DNA from: an uncultured Propionibacteriaceae bacterium
Lineage (GTDB): Bacteria > Actinomycetota > Actinomycetes > Propionibacteriales > Propionibacteriaceae
Direction of reading: 5' to 3'
Length of the DNA: 64,000 nucleotides
Assembly: GCA_937965785.1 (NCBI GenBank)
Contig: CALCKT010000011.1
Coordinates: 1-64,000 of the forward strand
The translations under genes and the position numbers were made by a program. This document shows, one piece after another, positions 50,588-62,803 of this stretch (position 1 is the stretch's first letter; each line of letters begins with the position of its first letter). A model generated the notes under the pieces. That model was not told the DNA's origin. It searched no databases and saw only the letters and a list, made by a program, of their open reading frames with translations.

Positions 50588-52324
50588 TCAGTCGGTTTTG
50601 GTTTCGATCACCAGGGCGCCCGGGCCAGTGACGGCGTGGCCCTCCGGGACGGGGCCGTGTTCGCCCCACGCCGCCAGGACCTCACCCTCGACGGGGATCT
50701 CCACCAGCCGGTCCCGGGCCCGGGTGGCGGCCACCACGGTGGCGCCCCGCCGCATCAGGACCGTGTCCTCGTCCAACACCTCCACCGACACCTCCGCCAG
50801 CGACCCCGAGGCCAGCTCCGGGCGGTCGTGCCGCAGCCGCAGCAGCTCCTGATACCAGGCCAGCATCCGGGCGTGGTCGGGTTCGGTGACCTCGTCCCAC
50901 CGCAGCGTCGCCGACTCGCGGGTCGCGGGTGACTGCGGGTCCGGGATCTCCGCGTCCCAGCCCATGCGTTCGAACTCGCGGGCGCGTCCCTCGGTCACCA
51001 GCGGACCCAGTTCCGGGCCGAGGTGGCTGAAGAACGGGAACGGCGTGGAGGCGGCCCACTCCTCGCCCATGAAGAGCAGCGGCGTGAACGGCGACAGCAG
51101 GTACAGCGCCGCGGCAGCGGCCTGGCATCCGGGCAGGGTCGAGTGCGAGATCCGGTCGCCGACGGCCCGGTTGCCCACCTGGTCGTGGTTCTGCAACGAG
51201 ACCACGAACGAGTGCCCGTCGTACAGCCCGGAGGCGGGATCGACGGGCGCCCCCCAGTCCTGGCCGCGGAACGTCGAGAACCCGCCCTCGTGAATGAACA
51301 CCCTCGTGAGGGCCTGTTGCAGCACCTCGGCGGTGCCGAAATCGACGTAGTAGCCGTCGCGTTCCCCCGTGAAGAAGGAGTGCAGCGCATGGTGGACGTC
51401 GTCGGCCCACTGCCCATCCATGCCCAACGCCCCCGGCACCGAACCCATCGGCGAGACCGTGGCGGGTTGGTTGCGATCCGACTCCGCGAACAGCGTGAAC
51501 TCGCGTCCCGTTTCCCGTTCCCAGGCGCGCACCTCGCCGCTCAGCTCGGCCAGGTAGTGGCGCGGGGAGTCGTCCTGGAATTCGTGGACAGCGTCAAGGC
51601 GCAGCCCGTCCACCTGGTACTTCACCAACCACTGCCGGCACGCACCCAGCAGGAAGTCGCGCACCTCGCTGCTGCCCGGCTGGTCCAGGTTGATGGCATC
51701 CCCCCACGGGGTGTGGTGGGCACTGGTGAAATACGGTCCGAACTGCGCCAGGTAGTTGCCCTCCGGGCCCTGATGGTTGTGTACGACGTCCAGGACCACG
51801 CCGAGCCCGCGCGCGTGGCAGGCGTCGATGAAGGCGACGAAACCCTCCGGCCCCCCGTAGGCCGCGTGCACCGCGTACTGGCCGACGCCGTCGTAGCCCC
51901 AACCCTGCTCGCCGGGGAAATCGGCGACGGGCATCACCTCCACGGTCTGCACCCCGAGATCCACCAGGTGATCGAGACGCGCGATGGCCGCCTCGAAGGT
52001 GCCCTCCGGGGTGAATGTTCCGATGTGCAGCTCGTAGCCGACGGTGCCCCGCAGGTCCGCGCTGAAGGTGGCGGGACGGTCGAACAATGCCGGATCGACG
52101 ATGCGACTCGGCCCGTGCGGACCGTCGGGTTGGCTGAGGCTCCGGGGGTCGGGGAGCAGCATCCCGCCGTCGATCCGGAACTGGTACAGCGTTCCGGGCG
52201 GCAGCGGTTCCGACCACCACCAGCCGCCATCGCCGCGCGCCATGATCGTCTCGGTGCCATCGACGACGACCTCCACCATGCCGGCGTCGGGGGCCCACAC
52301 CTCGGGGCGGGTGATGTCTCGCAT
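50588..52324 (-). CDS. treZ: Maltooligosyltrehalose trehalohydrolase
   Basis: A 578-residue GH13 enzyme that releases trehalose from maltooligosyltrehalose made by TreY. It has an N-terminal beta domain (RPEVWAPDAGMVEVVVDG), the (beta/alpha)8 barrel with VDGLRLDAVHEF (nucleophile Asp), LFAESD (acid Glu) and QNHDQVGNRA (third Asp), and a C-terminal beta sandwich. ATG 52324 follows GAGGAGC. It lies 58 bases downstream of treY on the same strand; the debranching enzyme treX is not in the window. Confidence 0.95.
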   Translation of the reverse strand: MRDITRPEVWAPDAGMVEVVVDGTETIMARGDGGWWWSEPLPPGTLYQFRIDGGMLLPDPRSLSQPDGPHGPSRIVDPALFDRPATFSADLRGTVGYELHIGTFTPEGTFEAAIARLDHLVDLGVQTVEVMPVADFPGEQGWGYDGVGQYAVHAAYGGPEGFVAFIDACHARGLGVVLDVVHNHQGPEGNYLAQFGPYFTSAHHTPWGDAINLDQPGSSEVRDFLLGACRQWLVKYQVDGLRLDAVHEFQDDSPRHYLAELSGEVRAWERETGREFTLFAESDRNQPATVSPMGSVPGALGMDGQWADDVHHALHSFFTGERDGYYVDFGTAEVLQQALTRVFIHEGGFSTFRGQDWGAPVDPASGLYDGHSFVVSLQNHDQVGNRAVGDRISHSTLPGCQAAAAALYLLSPFTPLLFMGEEWAASTPFPFFSHLGPELGPLVTEGRAREFERMGWDAEIPDPQSPATRESATLRWDEVTEPDHARMLAWYQELLRLRHDRPELASGSLAEVSVEVLDEDTVLMRRGATVVAATRARDRLVEIPVEGEVLAAWGEHGPVPEGHAVTGPGALVIETKTD

Positions 52325-52382
52325 GAATGCTCCTCGGATCAGGACTCGGGGTGACTGCGGGTGCTCACACGCTGGTTTCGCA

Positions 52383-54920
52383 TCAGTCGACCTGGTGGAC
52401 GAGCAGGGCCACGGGCAGGCGGTCGAGGATGTCGGCCAGAGGTGTGGCGCCGCCCGGGTATTCGCGCCCGGTCAGAACGTCGCGGAACCTCAGGCTGGGC
52501 AGCACCAGTTCGGCGTCGCCCCAGCCCTCCTCGTGCAGTCCCGACTGCACCCGCGTGGCGACCGTGATGGCCACCGGGGTTTCCGAATCCCGGTATCCGC
52601 GTTCGAACACCACTGCGTGGCCGGTGTTCAACGACACCGACCGGTACTCGGCGTCCGGGCCGCGGAACGCCTCCGGGTGGTCGCGGCGCAGCAGCAGCGC
52701 CCGCGACGTCACCAGGAGCTTCTCCGCGTCCAGGTCGGCGGGCGGGTTCATGTCCAGTGCCGTCAGCACCCCGGAGCGGCGGTAGTAGTCGACGGGGCGG
52801 CGGTTGTCCGGATCCACCAGCGACAGGTCCACCACCTCGCAGCCCTGGTACAGGTCCGGGACCCCGGGCATGGTGAGCTGGATCAGTTTCTGCCCCAGGA
52901 TGTTGGCGCGCACCGAGGGGAAGGTCAGCTCCGTGAACGCCTCCAGCGCGGCTCCCACCTCCGGGGTGGTGAGGCATGCGGTCGCGAACTCGATGACGGC
53001 CGACTCGTAGTCCTCGTCGGGGGAGGTCCAGCTGGTGTGGAGTTTCGATTCCCGCATGGCCTTGGTCAGGTACTTCGTGAGGCGGTCGGCGGAGATCGTC
53101 TCGGCGCCCGCCGCCGTGCCGGGCAGTGTCCAGGTGGCCGCGAGGGTCTGCCACAGGAACAGTTCCGTGCCGCCGTCGAGCAGCGCGGGACGCAGCTCGG
53201 AGGTGGCGGCCCGCAGCTCACTGACGCACTGCTCCCACTCGCGCGGGTACTCGGTGAGAACCGCCAGCCGGGCGCGCACGTCCTCGCTGCGTTTCGTGTC
53301 GTGGGTGGACAGGGTTGTCATGCTGGTGGGCCAGTCGGCGGCCAGGGTGCGGCAGAAACCGTGGAAGTCGTCCTGGTTGATGCCGATGATGTTCGGGTCG
53401 GAACCGACCTCGTTGACGCCGATGAACCGGTTCCACCGATAGAAGGCCGTGTCCTCCTTCGACTTGGCCATCACCGGTCCGCATGTCTGGGCGAAACGGA
53501 CCATGAACTCGGCCCGCAGGTCCGATGGGTTGTGGGCGCGACCCGGCAGCTGGTTGAGGATCTTCGACGGCGCGGGCAGCGTCACCGCGCCACCCATGTC
53601 GGTCTCCCCGGTTTCACCGAGGGCCAGCGCCACGACGAAGTCGAGGGCGTCCAGTTCGTCGGTCGAGAGGTATTCCCTGGCCTTCGTTGCGGCCTCGACG
53701 ATGATCTCCCGCTCCGATTCCGGGGGCACCCGGCCCGGTTCGACGTAGGCGCGGTAGCGGCTGAACTGGTACAGCAGCTCGCGGATGGCGTGGTTGAGCT
53801 GGCGGCGGGTGTGGTCGCGCAGCCGGATGTCGTCTTCGCAGATGGCCATCGCGATGTTGACCAGGCGGTTCAGCTCCGTGAACAACGACTCCTTGACGAC
53901 GGTGCGTTTGGCGTTGAGCACGGTGGAGGCGAACCCCTCGCCGGACCCGGACATGCGCTCCCACAGGTCGGTGAGTCTCGGGACGCTGCCGGGGACGTGG
54001 AACAGGCCCGCGACCCGCAGCAGCGAGTCGTAGCCGGTGGTTCCCGCGCACTCGAAATCGGCGGGGAGGGTCTCGTCGTATTCGAGGATCTTCTCCGCCA
54101 CCACCCAGCAGCCGCCCGTGGCGCGCTGCAGATCCGCGAGGTACTGGCGGGGATTGGCCAGGCCGTCGATGTGGTCGATGCGGAAACCGTCGATGAGCCC
54201 CTCGTTGTGGAGCTGAATCAGTTTGCTGTGGGTGGCCTCGAAGATGGCAGGGTCCTCGACGCGGATGGCCGCCAGGGTGTCGACGTCGAAGAAGCGGCGG
54301 TAGTTCAACTCCTCGCTGCCGATCCGCCAGTAGGCCAGGCGGTACCACTGCCTTTCCAGCAGTTCCTCGAGGGGAAGGTCCTCGGTGCCCGGCCGGACGG
54401 GGAAGACCTGGTCGTAGTAGGCGACCACGGGCTGCTCCTCGCCGTTGATGACATCCGTGGTGAAGCTGATGTGTTCCAACTCCCGGCCGATCCGGTTGCC
54501 GAGCACCGGCATCAGGATGGCCTGGGAGTCCGTCATGTCGAGATCGAACCATTCCGCATACGCCGATTCGGGGCCGCGCCGCAGCACGTCCCACAGCGCG
54601 TGGTTGTGCCAGATCGGGGTGGGGACCGCCATGTGATTGGGCACCACGTCAACGACGACGCCGATGCCCTGTTCGTGGGCGGCCTGCGACAGCCTCCGGA
54701 AGGCCTCCTCCCCACCGCACTCCTCGGAGATACGGGAGTGATCCACGACGTCGTAGCCGTGGGTGGAACCGGGGGAGGCCTGCAGGATCGGGGAGCAGAA
54801 CAGGTGCGTGACACCCAGCGCATGCAGGTAGGGCATCCACGCCGCGGCGTCGTCGAAGGTGAAACCGCCGTGCAGCTGCATCCGGTAGGTCGAGTTCGGT
54901 ACGGTCCTGTTGGTCTCCAC
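52383..54920 (-). CDS. treY: Maltooligosyltrehalose synthase
   Basis: An 845-residue GH13 enzyme that isomerises the reducing end of maltodextrins to an alpha,alpha-1,1 linkage. Landmarks: STYRMQLHGGFTFDDAAAWM at the N-terminus, VDVVPNHMAV, GFRIDHIDGLANPRQY (nucleophile Asp), VVAEKILEYDE (acid Glu) and STHDTKRSEDVRARL (third Asp). GTG 54920 is the start. With treZ it forms the TreYZ trehalose pathway used for compatible-solute synthesis from glycogen-type glucans. Confidence 0.95.
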   Translation of the reverse strand: METNRTVPNSTYRMQLHGGFTFDDAAAWMPYLHALGVTHLFCSPILQASPGSTHGYDVVDHSRISEECGGEEAFRRLSQAAHEQGIGVVVDVVPNHMAVPTPIWHNHALWDVLRRGPESAYAEWFDLDMTDSQAILMPVLGNRIGRELEHISFTTDVINGEEQPVVAYYDQVFPVRPGTEDLPLEELLERQWYRLAYWRIGSEELNYRRFFDVDTLAAIRVEDPAIFEATHSKLIQLHNEGLIDGFRIDHIDGLANPRQYLADLQRATGGCWVVAEKILEYDETLPADFECAGTTGYDSLLRVAGLFHVPGSVPRLTDLWERMSGSGEGFASTVLNAKRTVVKESLFTELNRLVNIAMAICEDDIRLRDHTRRQLNHAIRELLYQFSRYRAYVEPGRVPPESEREIIVEAATKAREYLSTDELDALDFVVALALGETGETDMGGAVTLPAPSKILNQLPGRAHNPSDLRAEFMVRFAQTCGPVMAKSKEDTAFYRWNRFIGVNEVGSDPNIIGINQDDFHGFCRTLAADWPTSMTTLSTHDTKRSEDVRARLAVLTEYPREWEQCVSELRAATSELRPALLDGGTELFLWQTLAATWTLPGTAAGAETISADRLTKYLTKAMRESKLHTSWTSPDEDYESAVIEFATACLTTPEVGAALEAFTELTFPSVRANILGQKLIQLTMPGVPDLYQGCEVVDLSLVDPDNRRPVDYYRRSGVLTALDMNPPADLDAEKLLVTSRALLLRRDHPEAFRGPDAEYRSVSLNTGHAVVFERGYRDSETPVAITVATRVQSGLHEEGWGDAELVLPSLRFRDVLTGREYPGGATPLADILDRLPVALLVHQVD

Positions 54921-55235
54921 CCCTTCACTCTACGCAAGGCCTACGACACGGTACCGGCCCGCCGGGCTCTTCGGGCCCGGTCCGTGCACGCCAGGAAGCG
55001 TGGTCGTGGAGCCGGTCGAGACGGGAGGCAGCGAATGGGCGGTCAGGTCCAGGCGGCCTACAACGCCTTCCCCAGCTGGCGTTTTGGCCCGTTGGTCGTC
55101 TACAGGTCGGCACGGTGCACCTGGCCCAAGTCAGGTTATTGGTGTCCAGCGTAGCGCCAGCTACCACCGGCGGAGATCTTGTCAAGTTTCTTGATGTTCA
55201 TGTGGAGCAGCTCGCGGAGGCGTGCAGCGCTCCAG
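54921..55235. other. 315-base gap before treY and the lipoprotein cluster
   Basis: Contains the treY promoter region and a degenerate copy of the dispersed repeat near 55000-55030 (GGAGCCGGTCGAGACGGG). I see no gene or RNA structure. Confidence 0.4.
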
Positions 55236-55658
55236 TTAGTTGATAGCGATGCTGAGGGTTAAGATCAAGTTTGTTTCTGGGTGGTTTTCGCATCGCTCGT
55301 CTGCTGCTGAGATGTATAGTTTTATTCTTTCTTTGCGTGCCCATCTGGTGGTTGCTGGCTTGGGGGTTGGTTTGGTTTCTGTCCAGTTTTCTTGCTCGGC
55401 GGTTGTCATGATTCTTTGTACTGCTTCTTCTGGGGGGAGTGTTGTTGTGAAGCAGCGGGTGATGGATGGTGGGGGTGGTTTCCAGGTTCCGTCCGCGGAT
55501 TCTTCGGTGCCCAGGAATTCGATACCGTCCCAGGTTGCTGTGTAGAGGGGGTCTTGCCGGAGTCTGTTCTTTTGCAAGGCCTCGGCTGAGCATCCGGTGA
55601 GGAGGAGGCATGCGATCAGGATGAGGGTGACGGCGGTGGTTTTGGTTCGGTGGTGCAT
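55236..55658 (-). CDS. Small lipoprotein, member 1 of a three-gene family
   Basis: A 140-residue lipoprotein: basic start, hydrophobic helix and lipobox LLTGC (Cys near residue 22). The mature part contains TATWDGIEFLGTEES, ITRCF and a second late Cys (DERCENHPETNLILTLSIA). The relatives at 58164 and 59081 share this layout, including the two Cys that may form a disulfide. Function unknown. It lies downstream of the SGNH-VWA surface protein on the same strand. Confidence 0.78.
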   Translation of the reverse strand: MHHRTKTTAVTLILIACLLLTGCSAEALQKNRLRQDPLYTATWDGIEFLGTEESADGTWKPPPPSITRCFTTTLPPEEAVQRIMTTAEQENWTETKPTPKPATTRWARKERIKLYISAADERCENHPETNLILTLSIAIN

Positions 55659-55743
55659 GGGTGTCCCCGAGGATTCGCGGGATTGAGAAACGGGGTCATT
55701 GTGTGGTGCCCGACCGCGGGTCGGGCACCGCACAATGAGGATT

Positions 55744-58149
<2,406 letters not shown>

Positions 58150-58163
58150 GATTTTCTCCTGAC

Positions 58164-58586
58164 TTACCCGAATGTGAGGGTTAGGGTGAAGTTTGCGGCC
58201 GGGTATTGTTCGCACCTAGCAAGAATTGTTGACAGAATAATCTCTATTCCTCCCTCTGAGGTGTTCTTGCTTATGATTCGAACTTTGGGGCCATTGGCGT
58301 ATTCGTTGTTCCAGCCATTTTGTTTGGCAGTTGTGAGTATGCGGTCGAATGCTTCTTCAAGGGGAAGGTCTGTTGCGAAGCAACGGGTCATCGATGTTGG
58401 GGGTGGTTTGGGGCCGTCGTCCTCGCTTTCCTTGGAGCCCAGGAATTCGATGCCGTCCCAGGTGGCGGAGGCCATGGGGTCGTTGCGTATGAGGTCTCGT
58501 TGTCTGGCGCGTGCTGAGCAGCCGGTCAGGAGCAGACAGGCGCACAGGACCAAGGCGGTGACCGTCGCCGTGATTCGGTGGTGCAT
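58164..58586 (-). CDS. Small lipoprotein, member 2
   Basis: A 140-residue lipoprotein with lipobox LLTGC and mature part SARARQRDLIRNDPMASATW and DGIEFLGSKESEDD. Its first ~55 residues are nearly identical to those of the 59081 gene, whereas the remainder has diverged. It directly precedes the SGNH-VWA gene (14-base gap), so the two are an operon and may act together at the cell surface. Confidence 0.8.
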   Translation of the reverse strand: MHHRITATVTALVLCACLLLTGCSARARQRDLIRNDPMASATWDGIEFLGSKESEDDGPKPPPTSMTRCFATDLPLEEAFDRILTTAKQNGWNNEYANGPKVRIISKNTSEGGIEIILSTILARCEQYPAANFTLTLTFG

Positions 58587-59080
58587 CTTTGCCTTCCGGG
58601 TGGGGTGCTGCTGACACTACCCGGGGTGGTCCTCCGGTTGTAGGAGTTCGGGAAAAATCTCTAGGGGGTGGGGGTGGTGTCATGGGGTTGGATCGTGTGG
58701 ATTGGTCACTGTCGAAGCCGCATCCTGATGTGATGCGGGGGTGGCTGTGGCCTTGATGTGGCGGTTTCGCAGATGTGTCTGTCATGTCGCGTTCACTTTG
58801 GCTGCTGACGTGAAGGAACGTCTTCACCTCGTCCTTGGGGCCTCGTGGGGGCGGGGGCCGGCGAGAGCACGGGTGGGCTGGCTCGTGTGCTTTCCTGACC
58901 CGGGGAGCGTCCGGATTGCTGTGCGTCGGCTCTGTCCCAAGTGCCATCGTCGAAGGGTGTGGGTAGATGTCCCTGAGCGGCCCTGGGGCGGTTCAACTTC
59001 ACGTGAAGTGCACGGAGCGTCTACTCGTTGCTTCCGCCACGTGACCTCGCGGGTTGCTTTCTGCGCGATCTCTTCCTGGG
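58587..59080. other. 494-base spacer between two lipoprotein genes
   Basis: The first ~70 bases match the upstream region of the 59081 gene and hold a duplicated promoter. I find no gene, RNA or repeat in the rest. Confidence 0.4.
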
Positions 59081-59506
59081 TTATCCGAAGGTGATGGTTA
59101 GAGCCAGATTGGTCTCGGGGTGTTGCTCGCAGCGTATGATTGCTGTTGATACGAAAAGAGTCATTCCTCCTTCACTGCTTCCCTTGGTTGCTGCTCGGGT
59201 CGTTCTTGATCCGATGAGATCATCTTTCCGCCAGCCGTTTTGTTTGGCGGTTGCAAAAATGCGTTCGTGCGCATCCTCTAGAGGAATCGTCATATTGAAA
59301 CAGCGGGTCATGGCGACCGGTGGTGGTTTGGGGTCGTCGTCCTCAGTTTCCTTGGAGCCCAGGAATTCGATGCCGTCCCAGGTGGCGGAGGCCATGGGGT
59401 CGTTGCGTATGAGGTCTCGTTGTCTGGCGCGGGCCGAGCAGCCGGTCAGGAGCAGACAGGCACACAGGACCAAGGCGGTGACCGTCGCCGTGGTTCGGTG
59501 GTGCAT
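59081..59506 (-). CDS. Small lipoprotein, member 3
   Basis: A 141-residue lipoprotein with lipobox LLTGC. The N-terminal third is almost the same as in the 58164 gene at both DNA and protein level; the C-terminal part (GSRTTRAATKGSSEGGMTLF, then RCEQHPETNLALTITFG) is closer in style to member 1. It is the first of the three in the direction of transcription. Confidence 0.8.
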   Translation of the reverse strand: MHHRTTATVTALVLCACLLLTGCSARARQRDLIRNDPMASATWDGIEFLGSKETEDDDPKPPPVAMTRCFNMTIPLEDAHERIFATAKQNGWRKDDLIGSRTTRAATKGSSEGGMTLFVSTAIIRCEQHPETNLALTITFG

Positions 59507-59597
59507 CTTTGCCTCCCGGGTGTGGTGATGCTGACACTACCTGGGAGGACCCTCCGGGTGGAGGAGTTCGGGAAAAATTTCTCCAGAGGGTGAGGAC

Positions 59598-59650
59598 GGG
59601 GTTTCGACTCAGGTCGCTCGTTCTTCGTGCTCCGGCTCAACCGGTTTCGG
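59598..59650. repeat. Copy of the dispersed TTTCGAC...GGCTCAACC repeat
   Basis: GGGTTTCGACTCAGGTCGCT through CCGGCTCAACCGGTTTC, between the CCA-adding enzyme gene and the lipoprotein cluster. Confidence 0.65.
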
Positions 59651-59669
59651 GAAGGGGCGCGATCGACTT

Positions 59670-61157
59670 TCAGCCCTGCGACTGCTGGTCCTTCCACCAG
59701 GTCAGCAGCAGGGCGCGGGCCTCGTCCTCGGGGAGGGGGCCGTGGTCCATGCGGTGGTTCAGGAGGAACTTGTACGCCTTCCCGACATCCGGGCCCGGTT
59801 TGATGCCCAGGATCTCCATGATCTGCGCTCCGTCGAGGTCCGGGCGGATGGCCTTGATCTCCTCCTGCGCGGCCAGCTCGTCGATGCGCCACTCCAGTTC
59901 CTCGTAGTTGCGACGCAGCCGGGTGGCCTTGTTGCGGTTGCGGGTGGTGCAGTCGGCGCGGGTGAGGATGTGGAGGCGTTCCAACTCGTCGCCGGCGTCA
60001 CGCACGTAGCGGCGCACCGCCGAGTCGCTCCAGGAGGCCTCGCCGTAGCCGTGGAACCGCAGGTGCAACTCCACGAGCTTCGCCACCGACTTCACCGTCG
60101 CCGTCGGGTACTTCAACGCCTTGAGACGCTTGGTCACCAGCTTCGCGCCCACCACGTCGTGATGGTGGAAGGTCACCTTCGAGCCCTCGAAACGGCGGGT
60201 GGCGGGTTTGCCGATGTCGTGCAGCAGAGCGGCCAGCCGGTTGACGATGTCGGGTTGGTGGCCGCGGGCCTTCTCCAGTTCGATGGCCTGCTCCAGCACG
60301 GTCAGCGAGTGCGCGTAGACGTCCTTGTGGCGCATGTGCTCGTCGCGTTCCAGGCGCAGCGCCGGCAGCTCCGGCAGGAAATGCTCGGCCAGGCCGGTGC
60401 GCACCAGGAGATCCAGGCCCTCGCGGGGGGAATCGGTGAGCAGTAGCCCCGTCAACTCGGCCTGCACGCGTTCCGCGGAGACGATGGTGATGCGTTCGGC
60501 CATCTCCCGCATCGCGTCCTGGACCTCCGGCGCCACCCGGAACCCCAGCCTCGACGCGAACCGCGCTGCCCGCATCATGCGCAACGGATCGTCTCCGAAG
60601 GACACCTCCGCCGGGGCGGGGGTGCGCAGCACGCCGTCGGCGAGGTCACGCAACCCACCCCACGGGTCGACGAACTCACCTGCCACGACGTCCACGGCCA
60701 TGGCGTTGACGGTGAAGTCACGGCGGACGAGGTCCTCCTCGATCCGCTCCCCGAAGGCGACCACCGGCTTGCGGGAGCCGGGTTCGTAGGCGTCGGCGCG
60801 GAAAGTGGTGACCTCGATCTGCCACTCCTTGCCGTCCTCCTTCTTCACGGCGCCGATGGTCCCGAAGTCGCGGCCGATGTCCCAGGTGGCGGGGGTGAAG
60901 TCGCGGAGGATGGCGTGGGTCTCGTCGGGGCGTGCCGAGGTGGTGAAATCCAGGTCTTGCCCGAGCCCGCCCAGCATCGCATCACGCACCGAACCGCCGA
61001 CGAGGTACAGCCGGTGCCCCGCCGCATCGAAGCGGGAACCGAGGTCGCCTATCACCTTCGAGATGCGGAGCAACTCGGAGACGGCGTTGCGCTGGGCTTG
61101 GGTGAGGTCTGGCACGGGCGAAAAGTCTACGCGGGAGCGGGGGCTGAGGACATCCAT
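59670..61157 (-). CDS. cca: CCA tRNA nucleotidyltransferase
   Basis: A 495-residue class II CCA-adding enzyme with a C-terminal HD domain. Seen: LVGGSVRDAMLGGLGQDLDF (nucleotidyltransferase GG and DxD), VRRDFTVNAMAVD, DPLRMMRAARFASRLGF, then LLHDIGKPATR and HHDVVGAK of the HD phosphohydrolase. It finishes tRNA 3' ends, needed because the tRNA-Ala gene here does not encode CCA. ATG 61157 has only a weak ribosome site. Confidence 0.95.
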   Translation of the reverse strand: MDVLSPRSRVDFSPVPDLTQAQRNAVSELLRISKVIGDLGSRFDAAGHRLYLVGGSVRDAMLGGLGQDLDFTTSARPDETHAILRDFTPATWDIGRDFGTIGAVKKEDGKEWQIEVTTFRADAYEPGSRKPVVAFGERIEEDLVRRDFTVNAMAVDVVAGEFVDPWGGLRDLADGVLRTPAPAEVSFGDDPLRMMRAARFASRLGFRVAPEVQDAMREMAERITIVSAERVQAELTGLLLTDSPREGLDLLVRTGLAEHFLPELPALRLERDEHMRHKDVYAHSLTVLEQAIELEKARGHQPDIVNRLAALLHDIGKPATRRFEGSKVTFHHHDVVGAKLVTKRLKALKYPTATVKSVAKLVELHLRFHGYGEASWSDSAVRRYVRDAGDELERLHILTRADCTTRNRNKATRLRRNYEELEWRIDELAAQEEIKAIRPDLDGAQIMEILGIKPGPDVGKAYKFLLNHRMDHGPLPEDEARALLLTWWKDQQSQG

Positions 61158-61270
61158 GTCAGTTGTGGTCCTGCTGGCATCGTCGAGTTGCCCGCCCCGG
61201 CGGGCTGTCAGCGTGCAGCTCTCGCCTGCCGCTCGCCAAGGAGTTGGCGAGGTGTTCTCTAAAATCTATA

Positions 61271-61287
61271 CAGTAACAGCTGTACTG
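61271..61287. promoter_or_regulatory. Near-perfect palindrome before the second AbiE operon
   Basis: CAGTAACAGCTGTACTG is a palindrome except for one extra A; it lies 27 bases before the AbiEi start and probably is the AbiEi autorepression site. The AT-rich AAATCTATACAG just upstream could be the -10 region. Confidence 0.5.
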
Positions 61288-61313
61288 GTAGTATTTCTGC
61301 TGAGGTGATCGTG

Positions 61314-61895
61314 ATGACTGCGGACATGCTCCCGGATCGGGTGACATACGGTGATCTGCCATGCCGCGGCGTGACGCGGCACGTTCTCGAACGTTTCGTG
61401 GCCGAGGGAAGTTTCGAGCGCATCGCGCCGGGAGTCTTCCTCCGTTCGGGACTGACCGATGACACAACGGCAGCGTGGATCGCGGCCGCGGTGAAAAAAC
61501 CGGGGGCGACGCTGTGTCTACTGTCCGCTCTTGCGCTGCACGATCTCACGGATGAGATTCCCTCTCGAAGTGACATTGCTGTTCCTCGTGGAGTGATGCC
61601 GCCCAAAATCGATTTCGCCTCGATTCGCTGGCATCGCTTCGACCCCGCAAGCTTCGAGGTTGGCCGCCTCCGGTATCGACTTCCCGGTGACGTCAGCATT
61701 GGGCTCTACTCGCCGGAAAGAACCATCATCGATCTCTTCCGCCTGCGCCACGACTGGGGAAGCGACGTGGCGATCGACGCTTTGAAGCGATGGCTCAGGC
61801 AACCCGGCAGCAGCCCAGCGGCTCTGCTGGCCATGGCGAAGCACTTCCCACGAGTTGTGGCAGGGATCCGGCACGTATTGGAGATTCTCCTATGA
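61314..61895 (+). CDS. AbiEi-family antitoxin, second copy
   Basis: A 193-residue AbiEi relative: winged-helix start (YGDLPCRGVTRHVLERFVAE), LCLLSALALHDLTDEIPSRS and SIGLYSPERTIIDLFRLRHD. It has the same plan as the 28726 copy but is clearly diverged. GAGGTGATC upstream is a near-perfect ribosome site; ATG 61314 was chosen over GTG 61311 and 61305. Overlaps the toxin gene by four bases. Confidence 0.87.
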   Translation: MTADMLPDRVTYGDLPCRGVTRHVLERFVAEGSFERIAPGVFLRSGLTDDTTAAWIAAAVKKPGATLCLLSALALHDLTDEIPSRSDIAVPRGVMPPKIDFASIRWHRFDPASFEVGRLRYRLPGDVSIGLYSPERTIIDLFRLRHDWGSDVAIDALKRWLRQPGSSPAALLAMAKHFPRVVAGIRHVLEILL

Positions 61896-62803
61896 CGCCA
61901 AGCCCACAGGCGGGGACGCCAGCCGGGGATGTTGTCCTTGCGATTCAGCGACTGGCCCGGACCTCGGGTGCAGATGTCCAGGAATTGATGATCCTCCACT
62001 GCCTTGAAGGGCTGCTGGCTCGCATTGCCGCGTCTGGGTACCGCCGTGATTTCGTGCTCAAGGGCGGAGTGCTTCTGGCGGCCTTTGCCATACGTCGGCC
62101 CACCAAGGACATCGATCTACGAGCCACGAACATCAACAATGATGTCAGCGATGTGGCGGCCCGGATCGCCGCCATCACCGAGCTGGACCTCCTGGATGGA
62201 GTCAGGTTCGATCCTGCGAGTGTCAAAGCCACCGTCATTCGTGACGGTAGCGAGTATGCAGGAGTCCGCATCAAACTCGTTGCTCATTTGGGACGAGCCC
62301 GGCTGACCATCGGGGTCGACGTGAACTTCGGTGATCCGATATTGCCCGACCCCGAGCTGATCGAAATCCCGAGGATCGTGTCGCTCGGGCAACCTCCGGT
62401 AGTGATTCTCGGCTACCCACTCACCATGGTGCTTGCGGAGAAGATCGTCACCGCGATCGATCGAGGGACCGCCAACACGCGTTGGCGAGACTTTGCCGAC
62501 ATTTATGCGCTGGCTCGCCTGCACACCGTTGCCGCAGCGGATTTGCGTTCAAGCCTGGAGACGGTCGCAGATCACCGAAGAGTCTCGCTGCAACCGCTGA
62601 TGCCGGCGCTGTCGGAGATGCCTGACTTCGCTCAATCCAAGTGGAGGGCCTGGCGGCGGCGGACCGGCCAGGAGGCTGGTCTGCCTGAACGGTTCGCCGA
62701 GGTTCTGGCAGCGGTTGCTGGTTTTGCCGACCCGGTGCTCCACGAATCGGCGGCAGGGCGATGGCAGCCAGGGCTGTGGAGATGGGAGACGGCCAAGCCG
62801 TGA
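61892..62803 (+). CDS. AbiEii nucleotidyltransferase toxin, second copy
   Basis: A 303-residue AbiEii/MenA-type nucleotidyltransferase: DFVLKGGVLLAAFAIRRPTK then DIDLRA (catalytic GG and DxD), VLAEKIVTAIDRGTANTRWR and DFADIYAL. ATG 61892 overlaps the antitoxin stop (ATGA). Carrying two diverged AbiE pairs about 33 kb apart probably avoids cross-talk, as both operator and antitoxin differ. Confidence 0.87.
   Translation: MTPSPQAGTPAGDVVLAIQRLARTSGADVQELMILHCLEGLLARIAASGYRRDFVLKGGVLLAAFAIRRPTKDIDLRATNINNDVSDVAARIAAITELDLLDGVRFDPASVKATVIRDGSEYAGVRIKLVAHLGRARLTIGVDVNFGDPILPDPELIEIPRIVSLGQPPVVILGYPLTMVLAEKIVTAIDRGTANTRWRDFADIYALARLHTVAAADLRSSLETVADHRRVSLQPLMPALSEMPDFAQSKWRAWRRRTGQEAGLPERFAEVLAAVAGFADPVLHESAAGRWQPGLWRWETAKP

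Noticed and set aside
52044..55154. A 1036-codon plus-strand frame opposite treY and treZ
   Set aside because: Antisense shadow of two enzymes with complete catalytic motifs.
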